In this document: positions 22,810-34,600 of the stretch, in pieces
How positions within the stretch are numbered: position 1 is the first letter of the stretch
How the letters are laid out: each line of letters opens with the position of its first letter
Assembly: GCA_026874595.1 (NCBI GenBank)
Contig: CM049310.1
Span: 87,149,056-87,213,055 of the forward strand
Reading direction: 5' to 3'
Source: Sipunculus nudus
Lineage: Eukaryota > Annelida > Sipuncula > Golfingiida > Sipunculidae
Length of the DNA: 64,000 bases
Notes under the pieces: generated by a model
What the model was told of the DNA's origin: nothing
Seen by the model: the letters and a program-made list of their open reading frames with translations, nothing else
The model's database searches: none
Program-made: the position numbers and the translations under genes

Positions 22810-23175
22810 TATAACTGCAGTCAAATTTATAAACGTTATATAAATATATTAACAGTCAATGAATAAACGTTATATTACATAATTACAGTCAAATGTATAA
22901 ACGTTATATTATATAATTACAGTCAAATGTATAAACATTAAATTTAATTATTATAGTCAAATGAATATACGTTATATTATATAATTACAGTCAAATGTAT
23001 AAACGTTATATTATATAATTACAGCAAAATGTATAAACATTATACATTATAATTACAGTCAAATATATGAATGTTATATTATATAATTACAGTCAAATGA
23101 ACATACGTTATATTATATAATTACAGTCAAATGTAAAAACGTTATATTATATAGTAACAGTCAAATATATTAACT
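22810..23175. repeat. 34-bp AT-rich minisatellite
   Basis: About eleven diverged copies of a unit containing TTACAGTCAAATGTATAAAC and GTTATATTATATAA. It starts immediately after the pogo-like MITE. Confidence 0.88.
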
Positions 23176-23239
23176 TTATTTTATATACGTAATATATAGC
23201 TATTTGGCTCGTTATTGCCCCCCCCCCCCCCCCCCCCAG

Positions 23240-23790
23240 AATCATCAAAAATTTCAGTATCTGAATAACTAATGCATTGATCATCATAATTCTTTGCATG
23301 CATAATATTGATCATGGAGTGTTTCATCAGTTCCTGCAGACTACTGGCGCCACCTTTATTATTTCGAATGTTTACGCATTTATTTTCTATTTTTGTGACC
23401 TTTAAAGATGCGCTCTTTCGTTAACAGGGCCCAAATTGTATCTGTTTGACCTAGAATCTTCTTCCTTGACATACAGTGAGGTCCATGATATTTTTCTTTG
23501 GAAACATGCAATTACTCGTCTGTTAGTTACCAATATCCTCCTAGCTATGGGGCGTTTAAGCTTCCCCAGAATAATTAAAAATTTGATACAGTATCTGAAT
23601 AACTTATCCATTGATCGCGAAGATTCTTTGCATGCATATTGATCATGGAGTGTTTCATCAGTTCGTGCAGACTGGTGGCACCTCCTGTAATTTTTACGTA
23701 TTTTTTCTCTATTTGTGAGACCATCAGATGAAGCAGTCTGGCTGTTAATAGGGGACAAAATGACACCGTTAGATTTAGAATCGTCTAACT
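23240..23790 (-). repeat. dimer of the ~335-bp GATCAATATGCAT repeat family
   Basis: Two head-to-tail copies about 330 bp apart, each with ATTGATCATGGAGTGTTTCA (at about 23309 and 23639) and GGCGCCACC- or GGCACC-like sequence. The same family, inverted, fills intron 1 of the cGAS-like gene (33300-34880). Confidence 0.7.
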
Positions 23791-26381
23791 GTTCTCCAGA
23801 AAGGTCTTAGGTAAATGTCCTTTGAAACCTTAAGTGAGGTCATAGTTACCTATATTCTGAGACATGTGAAAGTACATGATTTGAGCACCCTATAGGACAG
23901 ATTTGCATGATTGGTTACAGTTGAAACTAGAAACTTCTAATTTGATTAAGATCCATGCATAGAGGTTCCTGAAAATAAAATTCTTGGAAACCTGAAACAA
24001 CAATGCCAATGTGCCCTATATTCTGTAAGCTGTGTGAAATAACATGATTTGAACACACTATTAGTCAGATGGCCACAAATGGTAGCAGCTGGATGTAGAA
24101 TGAGGTCACTTTAACCTATATCTAACGTTTATTGGAAAAATGCATGATTTCGAGCACTCTGGGAGTCATGTTACCTATTGTTCAATTTTCCCTGAATTCA
24201 GCTCAGCGTCATAGCCCATGAGCCACTAGTTATACATACAGATCTAAAAATATACTATGTTTAACTTCAGGTTCGCGTGGTTTAATCTTTGCGGGTTTCA
24301 GCGTTTCGCGAGGCTTCAAATTTCCCAAGTACGGTATATCAAACAACATACAGAGAGTATACGGATTTTTGTCTAAAAGGATTATTTTTGCGCGCAATAT
24401 CTTAGCATCCTGCTGAGATCCCACGGGGATATAGAACGAGTGATAATTCTTCTTTATTGATATCTAATATAAAAGATCTGATACACATAATAAATATTTG
24501 ACTTACGAGTAATTTAAAATAAATAATAGTGGAAGGAATTGCTTTTAACATTACACAGGTGAGCTTTGCTCGCCAGAAAAAGAATGGCCTTAATACCGGT
24601 GAATGGTACTTGCCCTCAGCCTTGGTAGACAAATTACCGCCTATCATTGGTAAACAGCCATTTGAACAAACAAATATTCTCGCGATCAAGATAACCTACA
24701 AGATTTAACTGGATTCAGCTTAAGGGATACTGTAACCCTGATAAATAAATAATTAATAATTCATTAGAACAAACAAACAGGTACTGTTGTCTGATGAAAA
24801 ACCACAGCCGATGAAGAATCTGTCACGTTTCAGCCTTGAAAATGGTTACTTGGTATACATGGTTCCTGACAAGCGGTTTACGCATGCGCAGGATGAATTT
24901 TCCCGGGAGTTACTGGGGGAAAACACCGTTGTAAAGTAAAAGCGGGATAGATTACAGGGTTTGCACAGGAATAGGTCCTTCCCTGTAGCAGTGTGAATAT
25001 ATTGTTCATACCGTAATAAATGTATTTGTTTGAAAGCAATTATTTATGGTTTTATTGCCTCGGCTAGGAAGAAATCCGTTCATTCCAATTCGTTTGTGTG
25101 TGTGTCTGAGGGATTGTGTGTGTGTTTACAACATAGCTCACACAATCATGACGGATTCACATGAAATTTTTCAGGGCACTTTGTTAATGGGCCAATGAAG
25201 AATCGATTAGAGTTTGGTGTGGATCCGGATCATGCATGATATTGGTCCATTCACCATCCCTCTTGCTGAAAAGTGTTGGGGGGGGGGGGGGTAAATACCC
25301 CAAAATCCCCCCCCCCCCGTATTGACGTCCCTTCACTTACGAAAACTAATTGCGTTAACATGTTCTTATCTAATGTACAGTTCACACTAAATATTGTAGA
25401 CATACAAGCGCACATATAGAAGTGCCGTATCAATGTTTGCGACACGAGATCTTGATAGGTTCATGGCACTATCAATGTTTACATTGCTTTTTACAGCTCC
25501 ACGATAGACACATCCGTCATGTGAATTTGTTTAGTGCCATTGACCACTAGGTACCGTACAGTACCATGTGTACATGGGAACGTGTAAGTTCTTGTTTTTA
25601 TGTTTCCACAAAACTAGGCGTTATTGACATCTCGGAAATTGTGCATCTATGCGTTAGCGTTGCACGGTAATCGAACCTTGGTAAATACTTGTTGCATGCA
25701 GTGGTTTGTGTACCAGAAATAGAAAGGTAAGTCATAACATTGTCTTTAGAAAATAAGTGCGAACAGTCCAATATTGAGTGTTATATCTGATGATGTAAAA
25801 CTTAAAAATGTGAATTCATGTAAATTAATCTCTAATACACAAGACTTACAAGCCCGGTTGTCAACTTTTGCCCGCTCGATATCTTGTTCGTCATATCTTG
25901 TTGGCCTAAGATACCTGGTCTCCCCGCCCTCTCTCTCATGTCGTTTCGAATCTGCAGAAGAAGACACACATATTTCCCGTACACTAAATTATTTATTCGT
26001 CCATTTTTTAATTTTGATAACTCTGTCCCTCTCACACACACACATAAGTACAAACCAGTGCACACATACACAAACATGTGGATAAGGACAGGTGATTCAC
26101 CTGGACCGAGCTGCAGATAATATATTTAAAGATTTAGAATCATAGAAATATATTTACCATGGCCAAAGTCATGTTTTTACTATAGTCATAGAAAAGTCTA
26201 GACCATAGTTATAGTCACAGAAATATCCTCACCATAGTAAGAGTTACAGAAAAGTCCTTATCATAGTCATAGAAAAGTCTTTACCATAATCATAGTCATA
26301 GTAAGGTCTTAACCATAGTGATAGTCATATAAATGTTTTACAATAAACATATTCATTGAAAAGTCCTTTCCATATACAATA
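23791..26381. other. intergenic, no gene seen
   Basis: No coding signal found. It holds one partial interspersed repeat (about 25052-25262), a G12/C10 hairpin-like pair at about 25269-25318, and diverged CATAGTCATAGAAAAGTC-type short repeats at about 26150-26360. Confidence 0.5.
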
Positions 26382-26432
26382 TTTTTTACGGAAGCGTATT
26401 GCTGGCACCTGGTAAAAGAAAAATAAATTATT

Positions 26433-26585
26433 TATCTCGTCAGTACGACATATTATCTCGAACGTACGACATATCATTTCGTACGTACGACATATTATCT
26501 CGTACGTACGACATATTATCTCGCATGTACGACATACTATCTCGTACGTACGACATACTTTCTCGTACGTACGACATAATAAATC
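26433..26585. repeat. 21-bp CGTACGTACG minisatellite, left arm
   Basis: About seven copies of a unit containing TCTCGTACGTACGACATATT. The unit is itself rich in the self-complementary CGTACGTACG. The inverted counterpart in the right arm is at about 30223-30352. Confidence 0.9.
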
Positions 26586-26637
26586 TTACGCATGTGATTC
26601 ACAGACTACACAGCAGGCCAACTGATACATGCATAAG

Positions 26638-26700
<63 letters not shown>

Positions 26701-28043
26701 AATAGTGTATGTTCTCAACCCCCTTGCGAACAGCTCAAAAACCGTTGAAAGGAACGTATATATATTGCTTTATTTATTTATATATAATATATATAAATGC
26801 TATTCGATTATATCATTTTTCTGTGTCTAGGTTTCTGAAATATTTCAAGGAAGCAAATTATATCAAGTCTTTGTCTGCATGTCATAGCAGAACTTTCATT
26901 TTTTAGACAGGTGATTAAATACTGTTGGCAGCGTATGATGAACCTGTCATCATGTTAATAAGAAAAAAAATATTGCCTTTGCCAAATTGAAAACGAGGAC
27001 AGAAAAAGAGGACAGCTACCAAATAGCCTAATTTTTAGTGTTTAGAATGGGGCGGTTTCTATTATTCATAATTGATCTAAACATTTGATTTATGATCTTT
27101 AAAAATATTTAATGCATATACAACCATTGATATGTGGGTAGCGGAACAGTCAACAACCCATTTTTATGCAGTACATATAATTTTTATTTTGAATTAAATG
27201 AAAAAAAATATTAAAGACTATAACTCATGGACATGCGATTGATCTATGAATGAAGAATACAAAATTATAATACAAGTCTTTTGTTCATATGTCAGGCTGA
27301 AGTGGTCGTAAACCAATCACCTCTGATCGGTTTGATTTGCCGATAAGTATAAAATCTTATATATGTGGTACGTGTACGTGTAACTCGTCCTACCACTGTA
27401 GACGGCATGAAGTTCAACTTATGGGATCAAGCACTTCGTTTCATAAATACTGTAGGAATCATGAACCTCACCTTATGGGCATCTCTGTATTACAGACACC
27501 CTTATAATTGACACTTTAGGTTCATATTTATTTGAAATAATATGTGTATTGTCTCACGTTATTAACTCATTTTGGCTGAAAACGAAGGTTATCAAGCAAA
27601 TCCATGCCGATACACGGGCTTAATAGCTCCTGTTCACTGGTTTTATACGTTGTCATGGTTCTGTGTGTGAGTTAACACAGTCCCGGTGTGTCTGTTTACC
27701 ATTACAAGACCGCTTGACTGAGGCAAAATCTTAGTTGAGCACACGCGAAAATTATAAAAAAGAGAACAAACATGAAAAAAGAAACACCCAGAGAAGCTTG
27801 AAAACCTTGATTTGTGAAGTTGGGCTGTACGGCCTCCAGGTGGCGTGATTGCTGTGTTTGTTTTTCATCGCACCCATGGCACGCCTTTTTCCACTTGCGC
27901 AACGGAGTAAGCAAATGGTTTAAAAAAATAATGAAAGATACCGTAATATTTTAAGGAGACTACACTGTATTTCATATATACTTAATATACCTGGTATGTG
28001 AAATGTAAATAGGTCCACTCTTCACGGATTTTAATCTCTACTA

Positions 28044-28145
<102 letters not shown>

Positions 28146-28728
28146 AGCTGAAATGCATTGTCCATTATATATATATGTATGTATGTATGTGTGTGAAAAG
28201 ACTGAAAGCCCTGGGAGATATTGCCAGCGCTGTGTTAGAATGGCTGAGCCGGTGGATACTATTAATGTCATTAGTAATACGTATATTGTCTATCAGTTCT
28301 TGTTCTTGTTTGACAAGATAAAATATCCCGACATGTGCAAGGGAAACAGCTATGTTATTGTTACTTGCGGGGGATTCCTATGCTTATATATAGCAAATTA
28401 AATATGGAAGTAGAAATTAGAAACGAGACCATGCACAGTTTATCTGTTTCAAATGTAATGAAGCAACTTTCCTTGATCTGATAGTAACATCATAACATGA
28501 ATACCTCTAGAAATGTACTCACTTTAAACACACATATATGTATATAGCCTTATTTTTAACAGTAGTCTGATTTATTTATATTATGTATTGGTTGTGTGGC
28601 ATTTAATCTGTTAAACCAATGACTGGTCGCTATCTTTATAATCGATTAATTTGGTTGCATATTTGTGTTCTTATATATTTCCAAGGGGATTAGATTTTTT
28701 ACATGTGCACGCATAATGGCTTTAAACG

Positions 28729-28772
<44 letters not shown>

Positions 28773-28774
<2 letters not shown>

Positions 28775-29059
28775 AGGAAACCTGTCTTAAATTGTGGTCT
28801 TTGATGTTGTCCGGGGCGAGTGATCAGTGTCCGCCGGAGATGGCTTATCGTGTCCGTATTTGTCAGGTTCATTTACTCGTAGAATGTTTGTTTGAGTTGA
28901 AATCTGCTGCCCGTTGTCCGAAGTAGCGATCGAGGTGTCCGTCTTATAGAGGTTCCGCTTATACAAAACATATGGGGAATTTCGAAGGGACTTAACTATC
29001 TTGTCCGTTATAGCCACTTGTCCGCCTAAGTGAGGTGTTCGTGAGACCAGTTTTCACTG
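28773..29059. mobile_element. pogo-like MITE in the palindrome loop
   Basis: The right end, reverse-complemented, is CAGTGAAAACTGGTCTCA and the left end is CAAGGAAACCTGTCTTAA, with TA on both sides. The interior has repeated TGTCCG words and no open frame. The ends are more decayed than in the 22721 element. Confidence 0.55.
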
Positions 29060-30513
29060 TATATATGAGAAAGAGAGAGCCGATTGTAGTAGAGAGTTTA
29101 AATTCCACGCGGAAGTGGCTTCTAACGGGAACTATTTACATTTAATATACATGGTATATTAAGTATACATGAAATACAGTGTATTCTCCCTAAAGTATTA
29201 CGGTATCTGTCAATAGTTCGTTTTAAAAACGACTGCTTAATCCGTTACACAAGTGGAAAAAAGCTTGCCCCGGGCGCGATCAACGATGAAAAACAAACAA
29301 AGCGCTCACGTCACCTGGTGGTGGTACAAGCCCAACCCAACATCTGTGGGTGTTTATTCTTTCATGTTTGTTCTGTTTTTTATAATTGACGTGTGTTGCG
29401 CGACCTACATCTTTCTTCTGATGGTAAACAGACACCTGGACTGTATTTACTCACACACAAAACCATGACAACATATAAAACCGGTGAACAGGAGATATTA
29501 AGCCCGAAATATTTTTCTGTCATGGATGTATCGCACGTCCATGCGTGATAGTTTAAATTTTTTTTTTAAATTATATATTTCAAAATGAAAATTTTACGAA
29601 CTCCATAAAATGGGTTGTTTACTGTGCTGCTACCCACTAATCATATCAATGGCTGTATATGCATTCAATGTTTTAAACGATTCACTACACTGTGCGTTAT
29701 ATCATAAATCTAGTTCTTAGACAGATCAATTTTGAATATTAGAAACCTGCCCCACAAATATCCTTTCTCAAACAATTACAGTCAGGCGGTTTGTTAACTG
29801 TAACTCTTGTCCGAACCGTTATTCTCCAAATAATAGTTTCAATTTGGCAAAGGCAATATTTTTTATTATCATCATTATGACAGGTTCCCTATTATAACAC
29901 CATACGCTGACAACAGAATTTAATCATCTAACTAAAAATGAGAGTTCTGTGTAGACAACGACTTGATATATTTCGCATTCTTGAAATACATGTATTTCAG
30001 AATCCTGGACACAAACAATGATGAATCGAATAGCATTTTAATATAAAGTATTTATAAATAAATAAAGAAATATATATGTGTATGTGTGTTTTCTTTTCAA
30101 CGGTTTTCCAGCGGTTTACAAGGAGGTGGAGAACATACATTATTTGACATAAATGTGTAAGTATTGCTTAAACATATATCAGTTGGCGTGTTGTGTAGTC
30201 CGTGAATCAGATCCGTAAGATTTATTATGTCGTACGTACGAGATAATAAGTCGTACGTACGAGATAGTATGCCGTACGTACGAGATAATATGTCGTTTGT
30301 AAGAGAGAGTATGTCGTACGTACGAGATAACATGTCGTACGTATGAGATAAATAATTTATTTTTCCTTTACCAGATGGCAGCAATACGCTTCCGTAATTT
30401 TTAACATACGGACAGAGCTCATTTTCCTTGAGTACGGATGGGCGAAGAATATAATTGACATATGTTTAAGGATTTATTACTCATTTGTTGCTTCGGTACT
30501 CCTATCTTTTTAG

Positions 30514-31677
30514 ATGTCAGGGAATGTACCGCCAGCAGTAGATTCTCCGGGAACCGCAACTGCAGTCTCTTCATCAGAAGATGATTTTTCTGACGTAAAT
30601 CATGAAGGGAACCACTCCGCACAGGAGAGATCAATGTCGAAAGGAAAGAACTCCCAAACGCCTCAGCAGACAGACAGAGCAGCTCCTGTCGAAAGAGGAC
30701 TTTCAGAGGTTGCTGGAGAAATTATGCCGATCACAAAAGAGGAATTTTTGGCAACAGCTGAGGCCCTGCGCCCACGAGTGACGTCCGCAGAAAAAGATGT
30801 TTACGTCAACCGATTGATTGAGCACTTGGCGACGACGGAGGCTGTACCTATTCCCGGCTGCGATGTATCGCGGGTTGTGGAAATCTTGATGGATACTATT
30901 TGTGGGAATCTGGACATCAAATTTAAAGGAAAACTACAGAGATGTGGAAGTTTTTATGAAGGTGTCAAACTGGATCTTCCAAATGAGTTCGACTACATAT
31001 ACGAGCTGGATTCAGTAGATGGAAACGCTTTGCATTGCGAGCAAGTGTCCCCGGAAACTTTCAAGCCACGGAAGAATGAGCGAGTTCGCCCCCGGTCCTA
31101 CTTCAAATTGCACTTTAATCAGGTTCCAGCGGGATGGGAGTGTAGAAGATGCAGCGGCTGCAGCCAAGGGAAAACGTGTATCAGTAAATATTTGGATCCA
31201 CGCAAAATTCAACAAGAGTTCATGGAAGCCATGACAAACGCAATGCTACGGTCTTGTGGTGCTGATGAGGTCTCAGGTATTATGGTCAAATGCAACGGTC
31301 CAGCCGTGACCTTATACATGAAACTCTCAAAAGATGCAATGAAGAGTTATGTCAGTGGCATGCTGGGGCAAAAGAAATGGAGAAAGTCCAAAACAATTGG
31401 GTCACTGGGGAAAGCTAAACAGAACTTCTTCCAAATTAAAATTGACGTCACTCTTGCTGTTCCATTAAATAATGAGAATCCTGAACGGTATTGGTTTCCG
31501 CTTCAAGGACTTCCGTTGAAACCTACAGATTTTATCGACCCTTCCGATCCCATACAGCGCTGCCACCTGGTGACTTCGGGAGACTTTTGGAAAGCTTCAT
31601 TCAGTCTCCAAGAGACTGACGCGGTCCAACAGCAGCTCCAATCAGAAGGAAGAATGCAGTGTTTCCAAGTACTCAAG
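30514..31677 (+). CDS. cGAS-like exon 1: nucleotidyltransferase core (residues 1-388)
   Basis: Single large exon holding the N-terminal leader, the GS motif, all three acidic metal ligands and the start of the C-lobe. It ends ...CFQVLK before donor GTAGGA in phase 0; reading on in the intron meets a stop after 12 codons. Confidence 0.93.
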
Positions 31678-34600
31678 GTAGGATTTGCTTGTGATTTGTC
31701 TTGTGAGAAGGTTTGAAATTAGTGAAGTAGCAGAGTCCATACCATCCGAGTTAAACGACTCCGAGTCCGTGTTCTAAAGGGTCGTGTTTATATGTCCACT
31801 TTGTAGCTAAGCTGACTGAGAGTCAACGGAGGTATAGTGATCGGGCAGCGTCCGCCCCCCGTCTGTACGTCCGTCTGTCTGTTTTACTGGCACATTTTGA
31901 CACCATTGGACCAAGAACTAAAACTTCATATCCAGAGAGGTCCATAAAAACCTGAAATAAGGTCACCGTGACCTATATCCTCCGAGCAGTGGGGCTCGTA
32001 AGTCCCCCCCCCCCCCCACCCCCCGTCGCAGAATTATTGAGAATTTGATACAAAACCTCCACTATCTTGACAATTTATGCATGGATTCCTCTGAATTTTG
32101 GCTTTAATATTGTTCATGACTAGGGTTATTAGTTCCCGAAAATTTGTGGGACCACTTGGATTTTTTTTTAAATTTTACGATTTTTCCCTGTTTTTGAGAC
32201 TGTCAAATGACAGCAATTGAGTCCATTTCTCAAATATAGTTTCATCTAGTGTCCTGAAACTTCACGTGTTTGTTGATAATGACTGGTTTGTCTTCAGTTC
32301 CTGAAGACTTTTGGCGCAACCAGTATTTTTTCTATTTTTTTGTTTTAATTTTTGCTTTATTTTTAGAATGCCAAATTATATGGTAACTATAAAATTTGCA
32401 ATTGTGGTTTCACCTCGTCCTGAAACCTTGTGTGTTATTAGGGCCCCGCTTGAGTAAGCGGATGCCCTATAGCAATCACCCTGTCTGTGTGTCTGTTAGT
32501 CTGTTCGTCTCTGTACGTTGGTCATTTCGTTCCTAGTGAATACTCCAGTTTGGAATGACATACGGATTTCAAACTTGACCTATATATGGCCCACCTCTAT
32601 CGCAAGAACTCTATAGATTTTGGGTTTATGAAGTGAAAGGTCAAATCACCCAACCCACCTATTTAGAAAGATTGTGGATGCATTTTAAGCCAAACCTTAT
32701 GTCCCAACCCTTCCATTTTGCAAATATAGCTGATCTGCCAATTGGGGAAGATTTTGGTTGATATTGGGGTCACAGGGTAAAAGGTCAAGGTCACAGGGGC
32801 CATCTGTCTGCATATTTGCTTCCGGATGATAAGTTCAGTTATTTTTAAAAATTAGTTTATTGTCGACTGAAGATAAAAAAATAACAGTAAATTCTTATAT
32901 ATATTTCTTTTTATTTTTGTAGAGCTGAAATATAACACTGTGTGATTCTTAACTCAATAAAGGTTGCATTAAAGTTACTTACACGTTTACTATCAGCTTT
33001 TGTCTTTTGTAGACCGGAGGACTTCCATAACAGTGTGTTTGTACCGGACCTGTTTTTTCATGTCCTGGCATTAAAAAAAAAAACCTAGTTGCCCATGGGC
33101 AATGGCGCTAAGCTGAATTCAAGCAACGTTAAACAATGAGCAAATGACTGCCAGAGTGAAAAAAATCATGAATTTTGTGATAATCCTTAGAAATGGATTA
33201 CAGTGGGCTTTTTGACAATGACCAGTTCATTTGAAGGTTTCATAAATAGAAAAATAAATATTCCTGAAAAAAATGAAAAAATACATGTTGTGCCACAAGT
33301 CTGCAGTAACTGATGAAACACATCATGATCAATATGTATGAAAAGAATCATGGCTATCAAGGCAATAGTTATTCAGATGCTGGAGCTTTTGTATAAAATT
33401 TTCAATTTTTCTCGGGGGTACTTACGAGCCCTGTAGCTCGGAGAATATGGGTAACAGAGACCTAATTTCAGGTTTCAAAGGTGATTTCTTATTAGTCTCC
33501 CTGGATATTAAGCAAAAAGTTTCTAGGTTCAGCGGTTTCGGTGTGTTTCGTATTAACAGATGACCACTTCATTTGAGGGTCTAATAAATAGAGAAAAAAT
33601 GCCTAAAAAATGACAAAAATATAGATGGCGCCACCAGTCTAGAGGACCTGATGAAACACTCAATGATCAATATGCATGCAAAAAATTATGGCCATCAGTG
33701 CATTAGTTATTCAGATACTGGAGCTTATGTATCACATTTCTAAATAGAGAACAGGTAGCCAACAAGCGACATCGTGTATCCGCCGAAATTAGAGTGGTAC
33801 GGGTAAAGTAAGGGATGGATTGAGTGGTATGTCACACCACTCATGAATATAGTCCACAAAAACTCTGAGAAAAGGGCATTAATTTATTCACCAGAAACCC
33901 CTGGCGCCACCTGTCTGGTTTACGAGTAAACTCTCAAAGATGGATTGACATGCCAAATTTCAGACCAATACCTTGTACCGCTCCTAAGAAATGAGCTATT
34001 TTACCCAAAGCAAATGTACGGATGGACGCCACGGGAAAACGATTGCAGGTGGCACCACCATTCTTGAGTACAAGATGGAGGAGTCCATCAGTGCATTAGT
34101 TATTCAGTGCTGGAACTTTTGTATCAAATTTAAAATTATTCTGAAGGGTAATTTCGAGCCCCATAGATCAGAGATTATGGGTAACGGAGACCTAATTTCA
34201 TGTTGCCAAGGAGATTTTACATGGACCTCCCGGGATGTCAAGTAAGACGATTCTAATCTCAGCGGTTACGATTTGTGCCATTTTAACAGATGAGGTTTAA
34301 TTTAAAGGTCTCAAAAATAGAGAAAAAATGCTTAAAAATTAAAATAAATACAGGTGGCACCACCAGTCTGCAGGAACTGATTAGACACCCCATGATCAAT
34401 ATGCATACAAAATTATGGCCATCAGTGCATTAGTATATGCGTTTTGCATGGTTTCAGCCCTGTTAACGGAGGCCGAACGGACGGCCGTACGAGTGATCGC
34501 TATAGCTCAGTTGGCTTTCAGTCAGCTGAGCTAAAAATACAGGTGGCGTCGCCATTCTGCAGGAACTGATGAAACACTCCATGATCAATATGCATGCCAA

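Noticed and set aside
26399-26701. Frame with repeated SRTYDIL peptide
   Set aside because: It is the translation of the 21-bp minisatellite, and its inverted copy at 30097-30384 gives the same peptide from the other arm of the palindrome.
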